Shown here: one piece after another, positions 41,190 to 50,194 of the stretch
Position numbering within the stretch: position 1 is the stretch's first letter
How the letters are laid out: each line of letters starts with the position of its first letter
IMG/VR virus record: IMGVR_UViG_3300048589_000933
Span: 1-50,782 of that record
Length of the DNA stretch: 50,782 nt
Origin: a virus
Direction: 5' to 3' (one strand)
Made by a program: the position numbers and the translations under genes
The notes under the pieces: generated by a model
Database searches by the model: none
Told to the model about the DNA's origin: nothing
Seen by the model: the letters and a program-made list of their open reading frames with translations, nothing else

Positions 41190-43274
41190 ATGACCGTCGC
41201 CGGCGACCAGGTCGCGCTCGCGTTTGCCGCGCTGCGCAGCACGCCGGCGGGTGATCAGGTTGCGCTGGCATTTGGGCTGGAAGGCCCAGACCCGCCGCTG
41301 CCGCCGCCGGATCGGTACGCCTATGTTTCGGCGGGCATGCCCTGGGGCGTACAGCCGCGCCGCCGGCGACTACTGCGGATTCCTTATGGCCTGGCCCCGC
41401 GGGCTACAAAGGCCGTCGAAGTCCCTTGGGGCGATGCGCTGCGCGCGATCGTAGCGGCAGAGGTTCGCTGGCAACGGGTGCCGGCGGCGCGGGCGGCGGT
41501 GGATGTGCCTTGGGAGGGCGCCGCCCGGCTCGATGCTGGATCCACGGCGATGCCGTGGCAACACATCCCTCGAGTGCAGGCGGCCGCCACCATCCCGTGG
41601 TTGGGCGACATTGACCGTGCGGCGGTGGGTGCCTCGCTGCCGTGGCGCAACCCGCCCCGTCAATCGGTTGACGCGCAGTTGCCCTGGCGCATGCCTCCGC
41701 TGCACCTGACCCTGGCGGGCCTGCCATGGCGATCGGCCCCGCAGCAACCGGTGCGAGTCGTGTTGCTGTGGGGGCAGGCCGGCGCGGTGCGCTGGTTTGT
41801 GGGCTCGCCCGGCGTTGATCCACCCGGCCCGGTGCCGCCCTGGGTCAACCCTCGCCCGCCGGGTGGCAGGGTCGCGCTCAGGTTTCTATGCCCTCGCGTC
41901 GCGCCACGCGCGCTGGCCAACGCCATTCCACTTGCCTTCGGTCGCGCGCAATGCGCGATCGCGTGGCCTCGCCCCAGGAGGTACATCGTGCTCAATACTG
42001 CCAGCGTCGTGCGGCTGCCCGAGCGCACGCCCATCGCCGTCGAAAGCGGCCGCATCTCGGCTTCGCGCGACAACGCCTTTCGATCGTTCGATCTGGATCT
42101 CGCCGACCCTGCGCACCTGGCGTTGCTGCGCCCGGGTGAGGACGGCCCCAAGTCGGTCGAGATCAACCTCAACGGCTACGTGTGGACCGCCATCATTGAG
42201 AGCTGGACGCGCAACCGCCGGCACCTGCTCGATGGCGGCAGCGGCGAGACCGTGAGCGTGAGCGGGCGCAGCCGCCCCGCGCTGCTGGCCGCGCCCTGGG
42301 CGCCGGTGCGCGCGCACGTAGTGGCCGTCGACCGGCTATCGCAGCAGCTCATCGATGACGAGCTCGACGGTACGGACTTCACGGCCACGGTGCCGGCGGA
42401 CTGGAGCTGGCTGATCGACGGCGGCGCGTATCACTACGACGGCCTGACCCCGATGGATGCCATCAGCCGTGTGGCGGGCGCTGCCGGCGCCGTCGCGCTG
42501 TCGCATCCGTGGGATGACGTGATCGACATTCGCCCGGCGTACCCGGTGTCGCCATGGGCGTGGAGCGTGACACCGCCCGATGTGCAGATCCCCGTCGACG
42601 TGATCTTGCAGGACGGCCGCGGCGCGGGTGCCGGCGAGCGTGCGAGCGAGTCGATCACGATCCCGCTGTGGCCGCCCAGCGCGACCGACATGCCGCGCTT
42701 GGTCGAGCCGCTGGATCTGGTTGAGGTCGTCGAGGAGGAGTCGCACAAAGCACTGGCCGCGGCGGTGGAGATCACCTTCAGGCGCGAACGCAGCAGCAAC
42801 GGCGCGGCCGCGCTGGTGGTCGAACAGTCCATCGTGCTCGACCCGGCGCCCGCCGAGCCGCTATACAACCAGGTGCTGGTGAGCGGCGAGCAGGTGGGCG
42901 TCAGCGACCCCATCATCCGCGACGGCACCGCCGGCGACGTGCGCCTGGCGTCCGTCATTGATCCGCTGATCACCACGCACGCCGTCGCCCGCGAGCGCGG
43001 CCGCATCGCCCTCGCCGCCGGCACCGCGCAGCGCGCCTCGAGCAATCTCTGGTCGTCGCTGGTCGGCCTGCAGCCTACCGCGCCCCAGCGGAAGGGCAAC
43101 GTCACGGCATTGAACCCGGACGGCAGCTACACCATCGCCACCGCCGACGGCGGCACCCTCCGCGCCCGCCCGCTGCCTGGCCAGACGTGGGAGATTGGCG
43201 TTGGAGTGTTCATCCGCGATGGACGGATCGTGGATAGCGCCCCGTCGCTGGCCAGCGTGTCGCAGGTGGTTTGA
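41190..43274 (+). CDS. tail hub protein with tandem PW repeats
   Basis: 694 residues. The start carries two copies of AGDQVALAF (4-12 and 20-28). Residues 51-199 hold eleven tandem 14-15-residue units, each starting PW or a variant (51, 65, 79, 93, 107, 122, 136, 151, 165, 179, 194). From about 265 the protein looks like a gp27/gpD-type tail hub (RLPERTPIAVESGRI, then VSVSGRSRPALL), ending in a small OB-like beta domain (GNVTALNPDGSYTIATADGG). It is the last late gene. Its stop nearly abuts the integrase stop on the excised circle. Confidence 0.72.
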   Translation: MTVAGDQVALAFAALRSTPAGDQVALAFGLEGPDPPLPPPDRYAYVSAGMPWGVQPRRRRLLRIPYGLAPRATKAVEVPWGDALRAIVAAEVRWQRVPAARAAVDVPWEGAARLDAGSTAMPWQHIPRVQAAATIPWLGDIDRAAVGASLPWRNPPRQSVDAQLPWRMPPLHLTLAGLPWRSAPQQPVRVVLLWGQAGAVRWFVGSPGVDPPGPVPPWVNPRPPGGRVALRFLCPRVAPRALANAIPLAFGRAQCAIAWPRPRRYIVLNTASVVRLPERTPIAVESGRISASRDNAFRSFDLDLADPAHLALLRPGEDGPKSVEINLNGYVWTAIIESWTRNRRHLLDGGSGETVSVSGRSRPALLAAPWAPVRAHVVAVDRLSQQLIDDELDGTDFTATVPADWSWLIDGGAYHYDGLTPMDAISRVAGAAGAVALSHPWDDVIDIRPAYPVSPWAWSVTPPDVQIPVDVILQDGRGAGAGERASESITIPLWPPSATDMPRLVEPLDLVEVVEEESHKALAAAVEITFRRERSSNGAAALVVEQSIVLDPAPAEPLYNQVLVSGEQVGVSDPIIRDGTAGDVRLASVIDPLITTHAVARERGRIALAAGTAQRASSNLWSSLVGLQPTAPQRKGNVTALNPDGSYTIATADGGTLRARPLPGQTWEIGVGVFIRDGRIVDSAPSLASVSQVV

Positions 43275-43330
43275 TTACCCCGCGCGGCGCAAGGGCATTG
43301 AGGCGCAGAGAGCGGGGATAGGGTCGGTTA

Positions 43331-43346
43331 CCCGTGGGGACGCCAC
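43331..43346. repeat. attR core (prophage right junction)
   Basis: Exact copy of 30-45. It is followed by ACAAGC and the original tRNA terminator, which is what an insertion into the tRNA 3' end should leave. It therefore marks the right end of the prophage. Confidence 0.93.
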
Positions 43347-43362
43347 ACAAGCAAAGACTTAG

Positions 43363-43384
43363 GCCACCTTCGGGTGGCTTTTTT
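43363..43384 (+). terminator. terminator of the displaced tRNA-Glu transcript
   Basis: GCCACC, TTCG loop, GGTGGC and six T. It stands 16 bp beyond attR and would have ended the tRNA transcript before integration. Now it can end rightward phage transcription. Confidence 0.85.
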
Positions 43385-43470
43385 GTTTCTTCCGGAGCAG
43401 TTCCGGGACTGATCGTCGGTCCTCCGCAGATCCAGGGTTCCGCACCGTGTGCGCAGGCGTGGACTGCCGA

Positions 43471-43686
43471 CTACGCGACTGGCTTCTCAGCCGAAAGCGC
43501 AGAGAGCATGTCGGTCATCCACATGCCGTGACGGCCCCTCAGCGTTACCAGCGCGATCGATCCCCACGGGACTGCACCGCTGGCGGTTCGGTCCTCGATG
43601 GTGTCGCCATTGGCCAGCCTGACCCGCACGGGTGTGCCGATCGGGTGCTCGCGATTCCAGCGCTCGGCGGCGTCGTTGTGCGGCAT
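43471..43686 (-). CDS. small hypothetical protein
   Basis: 71 residues, with ERWNREHPIGTPVRVRLANGD, a pattern recalled from small phage and plasmid proteins, and a beta-rich remainder. It lies just outside attR. It may be a scrap of an older insertion at the tRNA. Confidence 0.6.
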   Translation of the reverse strand: MPHNDAAERWNREHPIGTPVRVRLANGDTIEDRTASGAVPWGSIALVTLRGRHGMWMTDMLSALSAEKPVA

Positions 43687-43727
43687 GATGCGGCGATGGC
43701 TCTCGTTGCGTTTCGGGACGGCGGGGA

Positions 43728-44015
43728 TCAGGAGGCAACCCTTACCTGTTCACTGCCGATCCGGCGCAGCACCAGGGCGTGTTCGGCATCGCTTTCCGCT
43801 TCGCGCGGTCCGATCACCAGCTGCTGCAGCATGCGGCCGGCGAAGTCCTCGGCGAAGATCTCGCCAGTGTGACCCAGCTTGTTTGCCTCGATGGTGGCCA
43901 TGAAGACCGCGGCGTCCAGCGCCCGTTGCCGGGTGGGGTGGCTGCCTTGCACCTTGCCTTCGCGCATCAGGGCGTAGCGATCACTGCTGGGGACCACGTA
44001 GTAGCGGATAAGCAT
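43728..44015 (-). CDS. DUF2188-like small protein
   Basis: 95 residues from ATG at 44015 (GGAG upstream). The start YYVVPSSDRYALMREGKVQG and the RALDAAVFMA helix fit the DUF2188 pattern. The longer upstream frame is Arg/Pro-rich and non-coding in look. The function is unknown. Confidence 0.65.
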   Translation of the reverse strand: MLIRYYVVPSSDRYALMREGKVQGSHPTRQRALDAAVFMATIEANKLGHTGEIFAEDFAGRMLQQLVIGPREAESDAEHALVLRRIGSEQVRVAS

Positions 44016-44175
44016 GCGTTTCTCCAGGGTGGTCAGGCGTGTTCGCGGAGTGCCGCCGCGTGCATTCGGAAGGCCTGGTCTTCGGCGGCTTGGTGGATGT
44101 TCCGTCGATGTCCGCGAACTCCGCTCAGGGTGTAGTCGAAATGCTCGACGCGCCATCGGACGATGTCGTGACGCG

Positions 44176-44195
44176 GTGTAGGAAAATTCCTACAC
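44176..44195. repeat. 20-bp palindrome with AA centre
   Basis: GTGTAGGAA-AA-TTCCTACAC, nine-base arms. It lies in front of the divergent DUF2188 gene and shares TGTAGGA with the REP element. It could be an operator or the remains of a REP unit. Confidence 0.55.
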
Positions 44196-44252
44196 GGGCG
44201 TGCGTGTGTTGCGGGAGTTGGCGCGCGTCAGCGTCTGGATGGACCCCTCTCC

Positions 44253-44329
44253 TGTAGGAGCGGCCTTGGCCTCGGTGCGAGTCTGTCGGCAAGGGGGCTT
44301 AGGGCATCGCGCCTTCCGGCGCTCCTACA
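44253..44329. repeat. REP-like inverted repeat
   Basis: Perfect 10-bp ends TGTAGGAGCG (44253-44262) and CGCTCCTACA (44320-44329) around an internal GC-rich stretch. The TGTAGGAGCGGC head is a hallmark of REP elements in pseudomonads and Xanthomonadales, which supports the host placement. Confidence 0.75.
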
Positions 44330-44468
44330 AGGGCTGGGATGCTTTGGCCCTGGCCGTGAACTGACAAGGGCATCGCGCCGAGCCCTGTTGAAGTTTGCGA
44401 GCTTCGGCGTAAGCTCTGCTCAGGTTCGGGACAGACCCGGACCGCCACCACCACCGTGAGGGAGCCTC

Positions 44469-45518
44469 ATGGAACACGACTACTTGGTCTTCATTGGCCG
44501 CTTCGAGCCGTTTCACAACGGCCACGCCGCCGTCGCCCGCCACGCACTGGCTCGGGCACGCAAGCTGATCGTTCTGGTCGGCTCGGCCGACACCCCACGC
44601 ACCATCCGCAATCCGTGGTCCGCGTCCGAGCGGGCGGTGATGATCCGTGCCGCTTTGGGCGAGGATTCTGCACGCGTGCTGGTGCATCCCTTGCGCGACC
44701 ATCTGTACAACGAGGCGCAGTGGATCACCTCGGTGCAGCGCACGGTGGCGGAAGCCATCCGCATCGATGGCGGTGCCGAGGATGCACGCGTCGGGCTGGT
44801 CGGTCAGGACAAGGACGCCAGCAGCTATTACCTCGCCGAGTTTCCGCAATGGCCGCTGCTTGATGTACGGCGCAGTGAAACGCTGTCGGCCACCGACCTG
44901 CGGCGCTATCTGTTCGAGGCCGATGGTCCCTCCGCCTCCGGTGCCTTGCGCCTGCTCGAGGCCAATGTGCCGACGCCGGTCTACGAGATGCTCGACGCAT
45001 TTCGCCGGAGCTCGCCGGCCTATGCGCAGCTGGTTGCCGAACACCGTTTCATCGATGCCTACCGTGCCGGTTGGGCGGTCGCGCCGTATCCGCCGACCTT
45101 TGTCACCACCGATGCGGTGGTCGTCCATTCCGGCCACCTGCTGCTGGTCCGACGTCGGGCCGAACCCGGCAAGGGTCTGTGGGCGCTGCCCGGTGGCTTT
45201 GTCCAGCAGGGCGAGCGCCTGCTTGATGGCTGCCTGCGCGAGCTGCGCGAGGAGACTCGGCTGCGGGTGCCGATGCCCGTGCTGCGCGGCTCGCTGCGCG
45301 GCACGCATGTGTTCGATCACCCGGAGCGCTCGCTGCGCGGTCGCACCATCACCCACGCTTTCCACTTCGATTTTCCCACCGGCGAGCTGCCGCTGGTGCG
45401 CGGCGCCGACGATGCCGACAAGGCACGCTGGCTGCCGCTGAGCGACGTGCTGGAGATGGGCGCGCAGCTGTTCGAAGATCATCTGCACATCATCGAGTTC
45501 TTCGTCGGTCGCGGTTGA
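44469..45518 (+). CDS. nadM: bifunctional NMN adenylyltransferase / Nudix hydrolase
   Basis: 349 residues. The N-terminal nucleotidyltransferase has GRFEPFHNGH (10-19) and a SATDLRRYL region, and makes NAD from NMN and ATP. The C-terminal Nudix domain (about 210-349) has GGFVQQGE...LRELREET (242-263), with R264 in the place where the Nudix consensus has Gly. The Nudix half usually hydrolyses ADP-ribose. It is followed 57 bp later by nadV in the same direction, giving a two-step nicotinamide salvage route. Confidence 0.93.
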   Translation: MEHDYLVFIGRFEPFHNGHAAVARHALARARKLIVLVGSADTPRTIRNPWSASERAVMIRAALGEDSARVLVHPLRDHLYNEAQWITSVQRTVAEAIRIDGGAEDARVGLVGQDKDASSYYLAEFPQWPLLDVRRSETLSATDLRRYLFEADGPSASGALRLLEANVPTPVYEMLDAFRRSSPAYAQLVAEHRFIDAYRAGWAVAPYPPTFVTTDAVVVHSGHLLLVRRRAEPGKGLWALPGGFVQQGERLLDGCLRELREETRLRVPMPVLRGSLRGTHVFDHPERSLRGRTITHAFHFDFPTGELPLVRGADDADKARWLPLSDVLEMGAQLFEDHLHIIEFFVGRG

Positions 45519-45575
45519 CCGACGTTCCGGCCGGGGACAGACCCCCGCCATCACCGACGCGAAGGAGCTTCCGTC

Positions 45576-46997
45576 ATGCGCCACCTCGACAACCTCATCC
45601 TCAACACCGACAGCTACAAGGCCAGCCACTGGCTGCAGTACCCGCCGAACACCGACGCGACCTTCTTCTACGTCGAATCGCGTGGCGGCCAATACGAACG
45701 CACACTGTTCTTCGGTTTGCAGGCGATCATCAAGCAGAGCCTGCTGACGCCGATCACCCATGCCGACGTCGACGAAGCGCGCGACTTCTTCGCTGCCCAC
45801 GGCGAGCCGTTCAACGAGGCGGGCTGGCGGCGCATCGTCGAAGTCCACGGCGGACGCATGCCGGTGCGCATCCGCGCCGTGCCGGAGGGCAGCGTGGTGC
45901 CGACGCACCAGGTGCTGGTCACCATCGAGTCGACCGATCCCGAGGCGTTCTGGCTGCCGTCCTATCTGGAGACCCTGCTATTGCGGCTGTGGTATCCGGT
46001 GACCGTTGCCACGGTCAGCTGGCATGCCAAACGCACCATCCGCAAGTTCCTGCTCAAGACCTCGGACGACCCCGAGGGCCAGCTGCCCTTCAAGCTGCAC
46101 GACTTCGGCGCCCGCGGCGTGTCCAGCAACGAATCGGCCGGCCTTGGTGGTGCCGCGCATCTGGTCAATTTCCTCGGTACCGACACTGTCGCCGGCGTGC
46201 TCACCGCGCGTGCCTACTACGGTGCCGAGATGGCCGGCTTCTCGATCCCGGCCGCCGAGCACAGCACTATCACCAGCTGGGGGCGCGACAACGAGGTCGA
46301 GGCCTATCGCAACATGCTGCGCCAGTTCGCCAAGCCCGGCGCGCTGCTTGCCGTGGTGTCCGACAGCTACGACATTTATCACGCGATCGACCAGCACTGG
46401 GGCGTGACCCTGCGCGACGAAGTCATCGCCTCGGGTGCGACGGTCGTCATCCGCCCGGACTCCGGCGAGCCGGTCGAAGTGGTCCACCGCTGTCTTGAGC
46501 GGCTCGAGGCGCAGTTCGGCAGCAGCACCAACAGCAAGGGCTTTCGCGTGCTCAACCACGTACGGGTGATCCAGGGTGACGGCGTCAACCCGGCCAGCAT
46601 CCGGCAGATTCTGGAACGCATCACCGCCGCCGGCTTTTCCGCCGACAACCTCGCCTTCGGCATGGGTGGGGCGCTGCTGCAGCGGCTCGATCGCGATACC
46701 CAGAAGTTCGCGCTGAAGTGCTCGGCGGCGCGGATTGAGGGGCAATGGCGCGACGTCTACAAGGATCCGATCACCGACACCGGCAAGACCTCAAAGCGCG
46801 GGCGTCTGACACTCGTGCGCTCAGAAGAGTTCGACACCTGGCGCAGCGTGCCGGTGCCAGCCAACCTCGATGCGGTTGAACAGATGTCGGCGCCGGCCGG
46901 CTACCGGCACGCGATGGAAACCGTCTACGAGGATGGTCGACTGCTGCGCGAGTGGACGCTGGAAGAGGTTCGCGCCGCCAGCCGTGGAGCGCTCTGA
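45576..46997 (+). CDS. nadV: nicotinamide phosphoribosyltransferase
   Basis: 473 residues. It makes NMN from nicotinamide and PRPP, and nadM then makes NAD. The family pattern KLHDFGARGVSSNESAGLGG and the IRPDSGEPVEV phosphoribosyl-binding segment are present, and the length is normal. AAGGAG precedes the ATG. It lies 57 bp after nadM, probably in one operon. Such pairs occur in bacteria and also in some phages, but this one lies outside the prophage. Confidence 0.93.
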   Translation: MRHLDNLILNTDSYKASHWLQYPPNTDATFFYVESRGGQYERTLFFGLQAIIKQSLLTPITHADVDEARDFFAAHGEPFNEAGWRRIVEVHGGRMPVRIRAVPEGSVVPTHQVLVTIESTDPEAFWLPSYLETLLLRLWYPVTVATVSWHAKRTIRKFLLKTSDDPEGQLPFKLHDFGARGVSSNESAGLGGAAHLVNFLGTDTVAGVLTARAYYGAEMAGFSIPAAEHSTITSWGRDNEVEAYRNMLRQFAKPGALLAVVSDSYDIYHAIDQHWGVTLRDEVIASGATVVIRPDSGEPVEVVHRCLERLEAQFGSSTNSKGFRVLNHVRVIQGDGVNPASIRQILERITAAGFSADNLAFGMGGALLQRLDRDTQKFALKCSAARIEGQWRDVYKDPITDTGKTSKRGRLTLVRSEEFDTWRSVPVPANLDAVEQMSAPAGYRHAMETVYEDGRLLREWTLEEVRAASRGAL

Positions 46998-47316
46998 GGG
47001 GGCGTCGCCGCAGTGGCCCATTCCCGGGCGCAAGGCGACGGCTCTCGCGTCGCGGCGCGAGCGCCGCCCCGGCGGCTCCGCTGGGTCAGTTGGTCGGCGA
47101 CGTGCTGGGCGTTCTCCACGTCGCCTGAAGGGGCAAACGTCAGTGGTGTGCTGCGAGGAAGTGGTGGCGGCACATGGCGGGCGCCTGCGGAGATGAATGG
47201 CCCTGTTCGGGCAACTCACCTGGGTGCGCTGGCCAGGCGACGAGCCACCCTTTGGCCGCTTATCCTTCAGTCGAGAACAAGCGGCCAACTGCCGACTTGA
47301 GGGTTTCGGAACACGC
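46998..47316. other. intergenic region between nadV and the response regulator
   Basis: 319 bp with GC-rich sequence. The frame upstream of 47317 is open from 47197 but has no good start. An opposing frame (46925-47173) is biased toward Arg and Ala and is not convincing. No terminator with a clear T-run was seen. Confidence 0.45.
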
Positions 47317-49650
47317 ATGAGTCCAAATACTGCCGCTCCCCTTGGAATGCCGTCCTTGCTGACCCGCTGTGGCCAGGTGTTTGGTGCGGAATGGACTGCC
47401 ACCGAGGCAGCCGAGATCCATCAGCGCATCGAGGTGATGGCAGAAGAAGTGGACAGCGCAGGCTTGGCTGAGCTGTCAGAGTCGCTGCTTGAGCTGTCGG
47501 TCTTTCTCTGCTCCCTGGTCGACATGGGCGCGGCGCCCAGTGCCGCCTCGCAAGCGCGAATTGCCGCGATGTGCGCCGCTATGCTTCCTCAGGAGGTCGC
47601 GGCCGCGGCGCCGGTGCAAGAGCGTGCTGCGCTCGCCGAGCGCGCTCCGCTGGTGCTGTTGCTGGTTCCGCCGGGTGTGTCTGCGGCGGCGCTGGTAACC
47701 GAGATCGGTCGCCGCAAGCTGCTGGCGAGCCAGGTCGATTCGCTGGAAGGGCTGGCAGCCGAAGTGTCAAAGCGACCGGTAAGTGTGGTCGCCATCGACA
47801 TCAGTTGGGTGGACCGTGCGGCCGAAGTCTCCGCAGCCATCGAGCGCGCGCATCCGCATGCGTTGACCCAGCCTGGCCTGCTGGCGGTCATCGAGGCCGG
47901 CAACCGGTCACGCCGCATGTTTGCGCTGCGCGCCGGCGTCGATCAAGTGGTCGAGGAGTCATCCGCCAGTACCTTGGCGGACGAGATCTCGGCCTTCGTC
48001 CACAAGCGACGTCACTCTGCCTTTCGCGTGTTGGTGGTGGAAGACGATCACGCCCAGGCCCTCTTTGCCCAGAGGGTGCTGGGTCACCGCGGCATCGAGA
48101 CGCGGGTGGCCGCCAGCGCTGAGGCGGCGCTGGCGATGGTCGAAGACTTCCGCCCCGACCTGTGTCTGCTCGACCTCAACCTGCCGGACCGCAACGGCAT
48201 CGAACTGGCGCAGATGTTGCGCGAGCGCCCCGGCTTCGAACTGGTCCAGATTGTTTTTCTGACCGGAGAGATGGACCCCGATGCCCGCGCACTGGCCGTA
48301 CGTCTGGGCGCCGATGACTGGATCGTCAAGCCGGTGCGACCGCGCGATTTGCTGACCGTGGTGGAAAGCCGCGCGGAGCGCGCGCGGCGTGCGGCGCCGC
48401 ACGACCCGGTGGCCGGGCTGGGCCGCGATGCTGCCCGCGGCGTGCATTCGCGGCGCCGAGTGGTGAGCGCCATCGCCAGCGCCATTGCCGAGCCACCTTC
48501 CGACGACCGCAGCGTGTTGATCGCGGTGTCGCCACAGCTGCCGCCGGAAGATCTGCCGGGCGTCAGCTGGGAGGCGCAGGCCGAACTGGGCGGCGAAATC
48601 GCGCGAGCACTGCGCGGCGACGGGCTGGTGCGCTCTGAGGTTTGCCAGGCCGAGACGCTGTGTTGCCTCTTCATTGCCGACCCCTCGGCGGCCGGTCAGG
48701 TTGCGCTGGCGGCGCTGGCCAACAGCCTCGACCGGCGGCAGTGGCTTGGGGCTGCCGAGAGCGGCGTGCGCCTCGCCTTTGCCGTGGCCGGCCTGCCGCT
48801 GGACCCGCAGCTCACGCCGCACGGCGCCATCGAGAGCGTGCTGTCGTTGCTGCGCAAGGCCCGCGAGCAGGCGCCGCGAGTGCGCTTTCAGGCCGGTGCG
48901 AGCGCCCAGGCTGCGCCGCCGGGCTGGCCGCAGCTGCGCAAGATGTTCAACGACGACGCCCTTGGTCGTTCGCATCGGCTCGCCTTCCACCCGCTGGTGC
49001 CGGTGACCGGCACGCGCAGTGGTCAATTCCTGCTCAGCGCGGAATTCGAGGTCGTGCTGGACGACGGCGGCAGCGTGGTTCCCGACCACCGCGCCTTTGC
49101 CCGCTCGGCTGGATTTCACCTCAAGCTCGACCAGTGGCTGCTGTCGCGCTGCCTGGATCGCCTGCGTCTGTCGCGCGGCGGCCTCAGCCTGCACGTCGAG
49201 GTGTGTCCGGAATCGCTTGAGGACCCGGCGCTGGCGGCCTGGCTGCAGGCCGAACTGCAGCGGCGCCGGATTCCGGCGCCCGATCTGATGCTCTGGGTGG
49301 CCGCGGATCGCATGCGTGGCGCCGGCAGCCGCGTCTCGCAGTACCTGCGGCCCTACGCGGCCATGGGCGTGCAGATCGGCATCGGCCCACTCGGCGATAC
49401 GCCGGCTGAGCTCGAACTGCTGAAGTTGGACGAGGTGCACATGATCAGCTGCAGGGCAGGGGCCACGGCAACGGAAATCTCGCCGGTGCTGCTGCAAGCC
49501 GCCGCAGAGCGCGGCAAGTCCGTGCTGGTGGACAGTGTGGACGACCCGAGCACGGCGGGCGCCGTGTTCCGCCTGCCCATCCACTACGTCACTGGCCTGG
49601 CCATTTCGCCACCGCTGACGCGACCGGAGTTCGAGTTCCCCAGCCAGTGA
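47317..49650 (+). CDS. response regulator with degenerate EAL domain
   Basis: 777 residues from the ATG at 47317. The first 75 residues are helical (HPt-like). About 90-225 is a degenerate receiver-like domain. A true receiver (about 235-355) follows, with VVEDDHAQAL, the phospho-acceptor in LCLLDLNLPDRNG, and the KPVRPRDLL Lys. The rest resembles an EAL domain, but the EALLR signature is replaced (LSAEFEV), so c-di-GMP hydrolysis is unlikely. It may bind c-di-GMP or a partner. A translation start at 47197 would add 40 residues. Confidence 0.78.
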   Translation: MSPNTAAPLGMPSLLTRCGQVFGAEWTATEAAEIHQRIEVMAEEVDSAGLAELSESLLELSVFLCSLVDMGAAPSAASQARIAAMCAAMLPQEVAAAAPVQERAALAERAPLVLLLVPPGVSAAALVTEIGRRKLLASQVDSLEGLAAEVSKRPVSVVAIDISWVDRAAEVSAAIERAHPHALTQPGLLAVIEAGNRSRRMFALRAGVDQVVEESSASTLADEISAFVHKRRHSAFRVLVVEDDHAQALFAQRVLGHRGIETRVAASAEAALAMVEDFRPDLCLLDLNLPDRNGIELAQMLRERPGFELVQIVFLTGEMDPDARALAVRLGADDWIVKPVRPRDLLTVVESRAERARRAAPHDPVAGLGRDAARGVHSRRRVVSAIASAIAEPPSDDRSVLIAVSPQLPPEDLPGVSWEAQAELGGEIARALRGDGLVRSEVCQAETLCCLFIADPSAAGQVALAALANSLDRRQWLGAAESGVRLAFAVAGLPLDPQLTPHGAIESVLSLLRKAREQAPRVRFQAGASAQAAPPGWPQLRKMFNDDALGRSHRLAFHPLVPVTGTRSGQFLLSAEFEVVLDDGGSVVPDHRAFARSAGFHLKLDQWLLSRCLDRLRLSRGGLSLHVEVCPESLEDPALAAWLQAELQRRRIPAPDLMLWVAADRMRGAGSRVSQYLRPYAAMGVQIGIGPLGDTPAELELLKLDEVHMISCRAGATATEISPVLLQAAAERGKSVLVDSVDDPSTAGAVFRLPIHYVTGLAISPPLTRPEFEFPSQ

Positions 49651-49735
49651 AGCGGGCAGAGGATGGCGGACAAACACCGTGCGACGCCGAAGTTTGACGA
49701 AGCAGCGCGCCAGCCCTATCATTCCGGGCTGACTT

Positions 49736-49810
49736 GGGCGGTTAGCTCAGCGGTAGAGCACTGCTTTCACACGGCAGGGGTCACAGGTTCAATCCCTGTA
49801 CCGCCCACCA
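49736..49810 (+). tRNA. tRNA-Val(CAC)
   Basis: 75 nt. The acceptor is GGGCGGT/ACCGCCC and the D-stem GCTC/GAGC. The anticodon stem CTGCT/GGCAG has loop TTCACAC (anticodon CAC). The T-arm is ACAGG/TTCAATC/CCTGT, with discriminator A and an encoded CCA. Only 14 bp separate it from the terminator that follows. Confidence 0.95.
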
Positions 49811-49823
49811 AGGCTTCAAGACA

Positions 49824-49857
49824 ACACAGGCTCGCTTCGGCGGGCCTGTGTCGTTTT
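49824..49857 (+). terminator. terminator of tRNA-Val
   Basis: Twelve-base stem ACACAGGCTCGC (49824-49835)/GCGGGCCTGTGT (49840-49851) with one T-G pair and a TTCG loop. CGTTTT follows. Confidence 0.8.
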
Positions 49858-50194
49858 CGGCCGCTGAAGCGCCGAAAGGGGAGCAGCCGAGGCGGCTCAG
49901 GGCTTCCTGAAGCGCTGGTTGAAGCAGTGGGAAGCGGCCGTCGCCTGCTCTCGGTAACGCATGCCAGCGTTGCTCACCCTACCGAAAGCGCTAGCATGCG
50001 CTTGCGCCGGGACGGGCTTGATCGGGGCACGCAAGCGACGTTAGCGTCATCCGATGGGTGGCTCGTTTTCGGAGCCGATGCGTCTGGCGGCGTGCCCGGA
50101 TCGGCGCTTGAAGCACTGCATTGCACCGCCTGGTAATGAGTCGACAAGGAAGCCGTGTCTTGCAGACGATCAGCGTGCCCTCGATGCTGCCGCC
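49858..50194. other. intergenic region after tRNA-Val
   Basis: 337 bp with no gene I can support. A short frame through it (49663-50136) begins in the tRNA upstream and is a shadow. No repeat or operator stands out. Confidence 0.5.

Larger units (their letters stand above)
30..43346. mobile_element. siphovirus prophage with a DGR, about 43.3 kb
   Basis: The element is bounded by a 16-bp direct repeat at a tRNA-Glu 3' end. It holds in order: integrase, DGR, ParB, small early genes, CI/Cro switch, primase, helicase, iteron array, terminase, portal-protease-capsid, lysis cassette, fibres, tail tube, tape measure and tail tip. All module types needed for a lambda-like long-tailed phage are present. 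No gene is visibly broken, so it may still be inducible. No sheath or baseplate-wedge genes are seen, hence a non-contractile tail. Confidence 0.95.
44016..44468. other. intergenic host region, REP-like
   Basis: This 453-bp stretch holds no convincing gene. It carries the palindrome at 44176-44195, a REP-like element at 44253-44329 and the GGGACAGACCC motif near 44428. The nadM ribosome site GGGAG ends it. Confidence 0.6.

Noticed and set aside
44325-45908. 527-residue minus-strand frame opposite nadM/nadV
   Set aside because: It is antisense to recognised enzymes and rich in Arg/His/Ala.
46925-47173. minus-strand frame between nadV and the response regulator
   Set aside because: It is Ser/Arg-biased at its end, has no ribosome site and no recognisable domain.
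49663-50136. plus-strand frame through tRNA-Val and its terminator
   Set aside because: It translates a tRNA and has no protein character.
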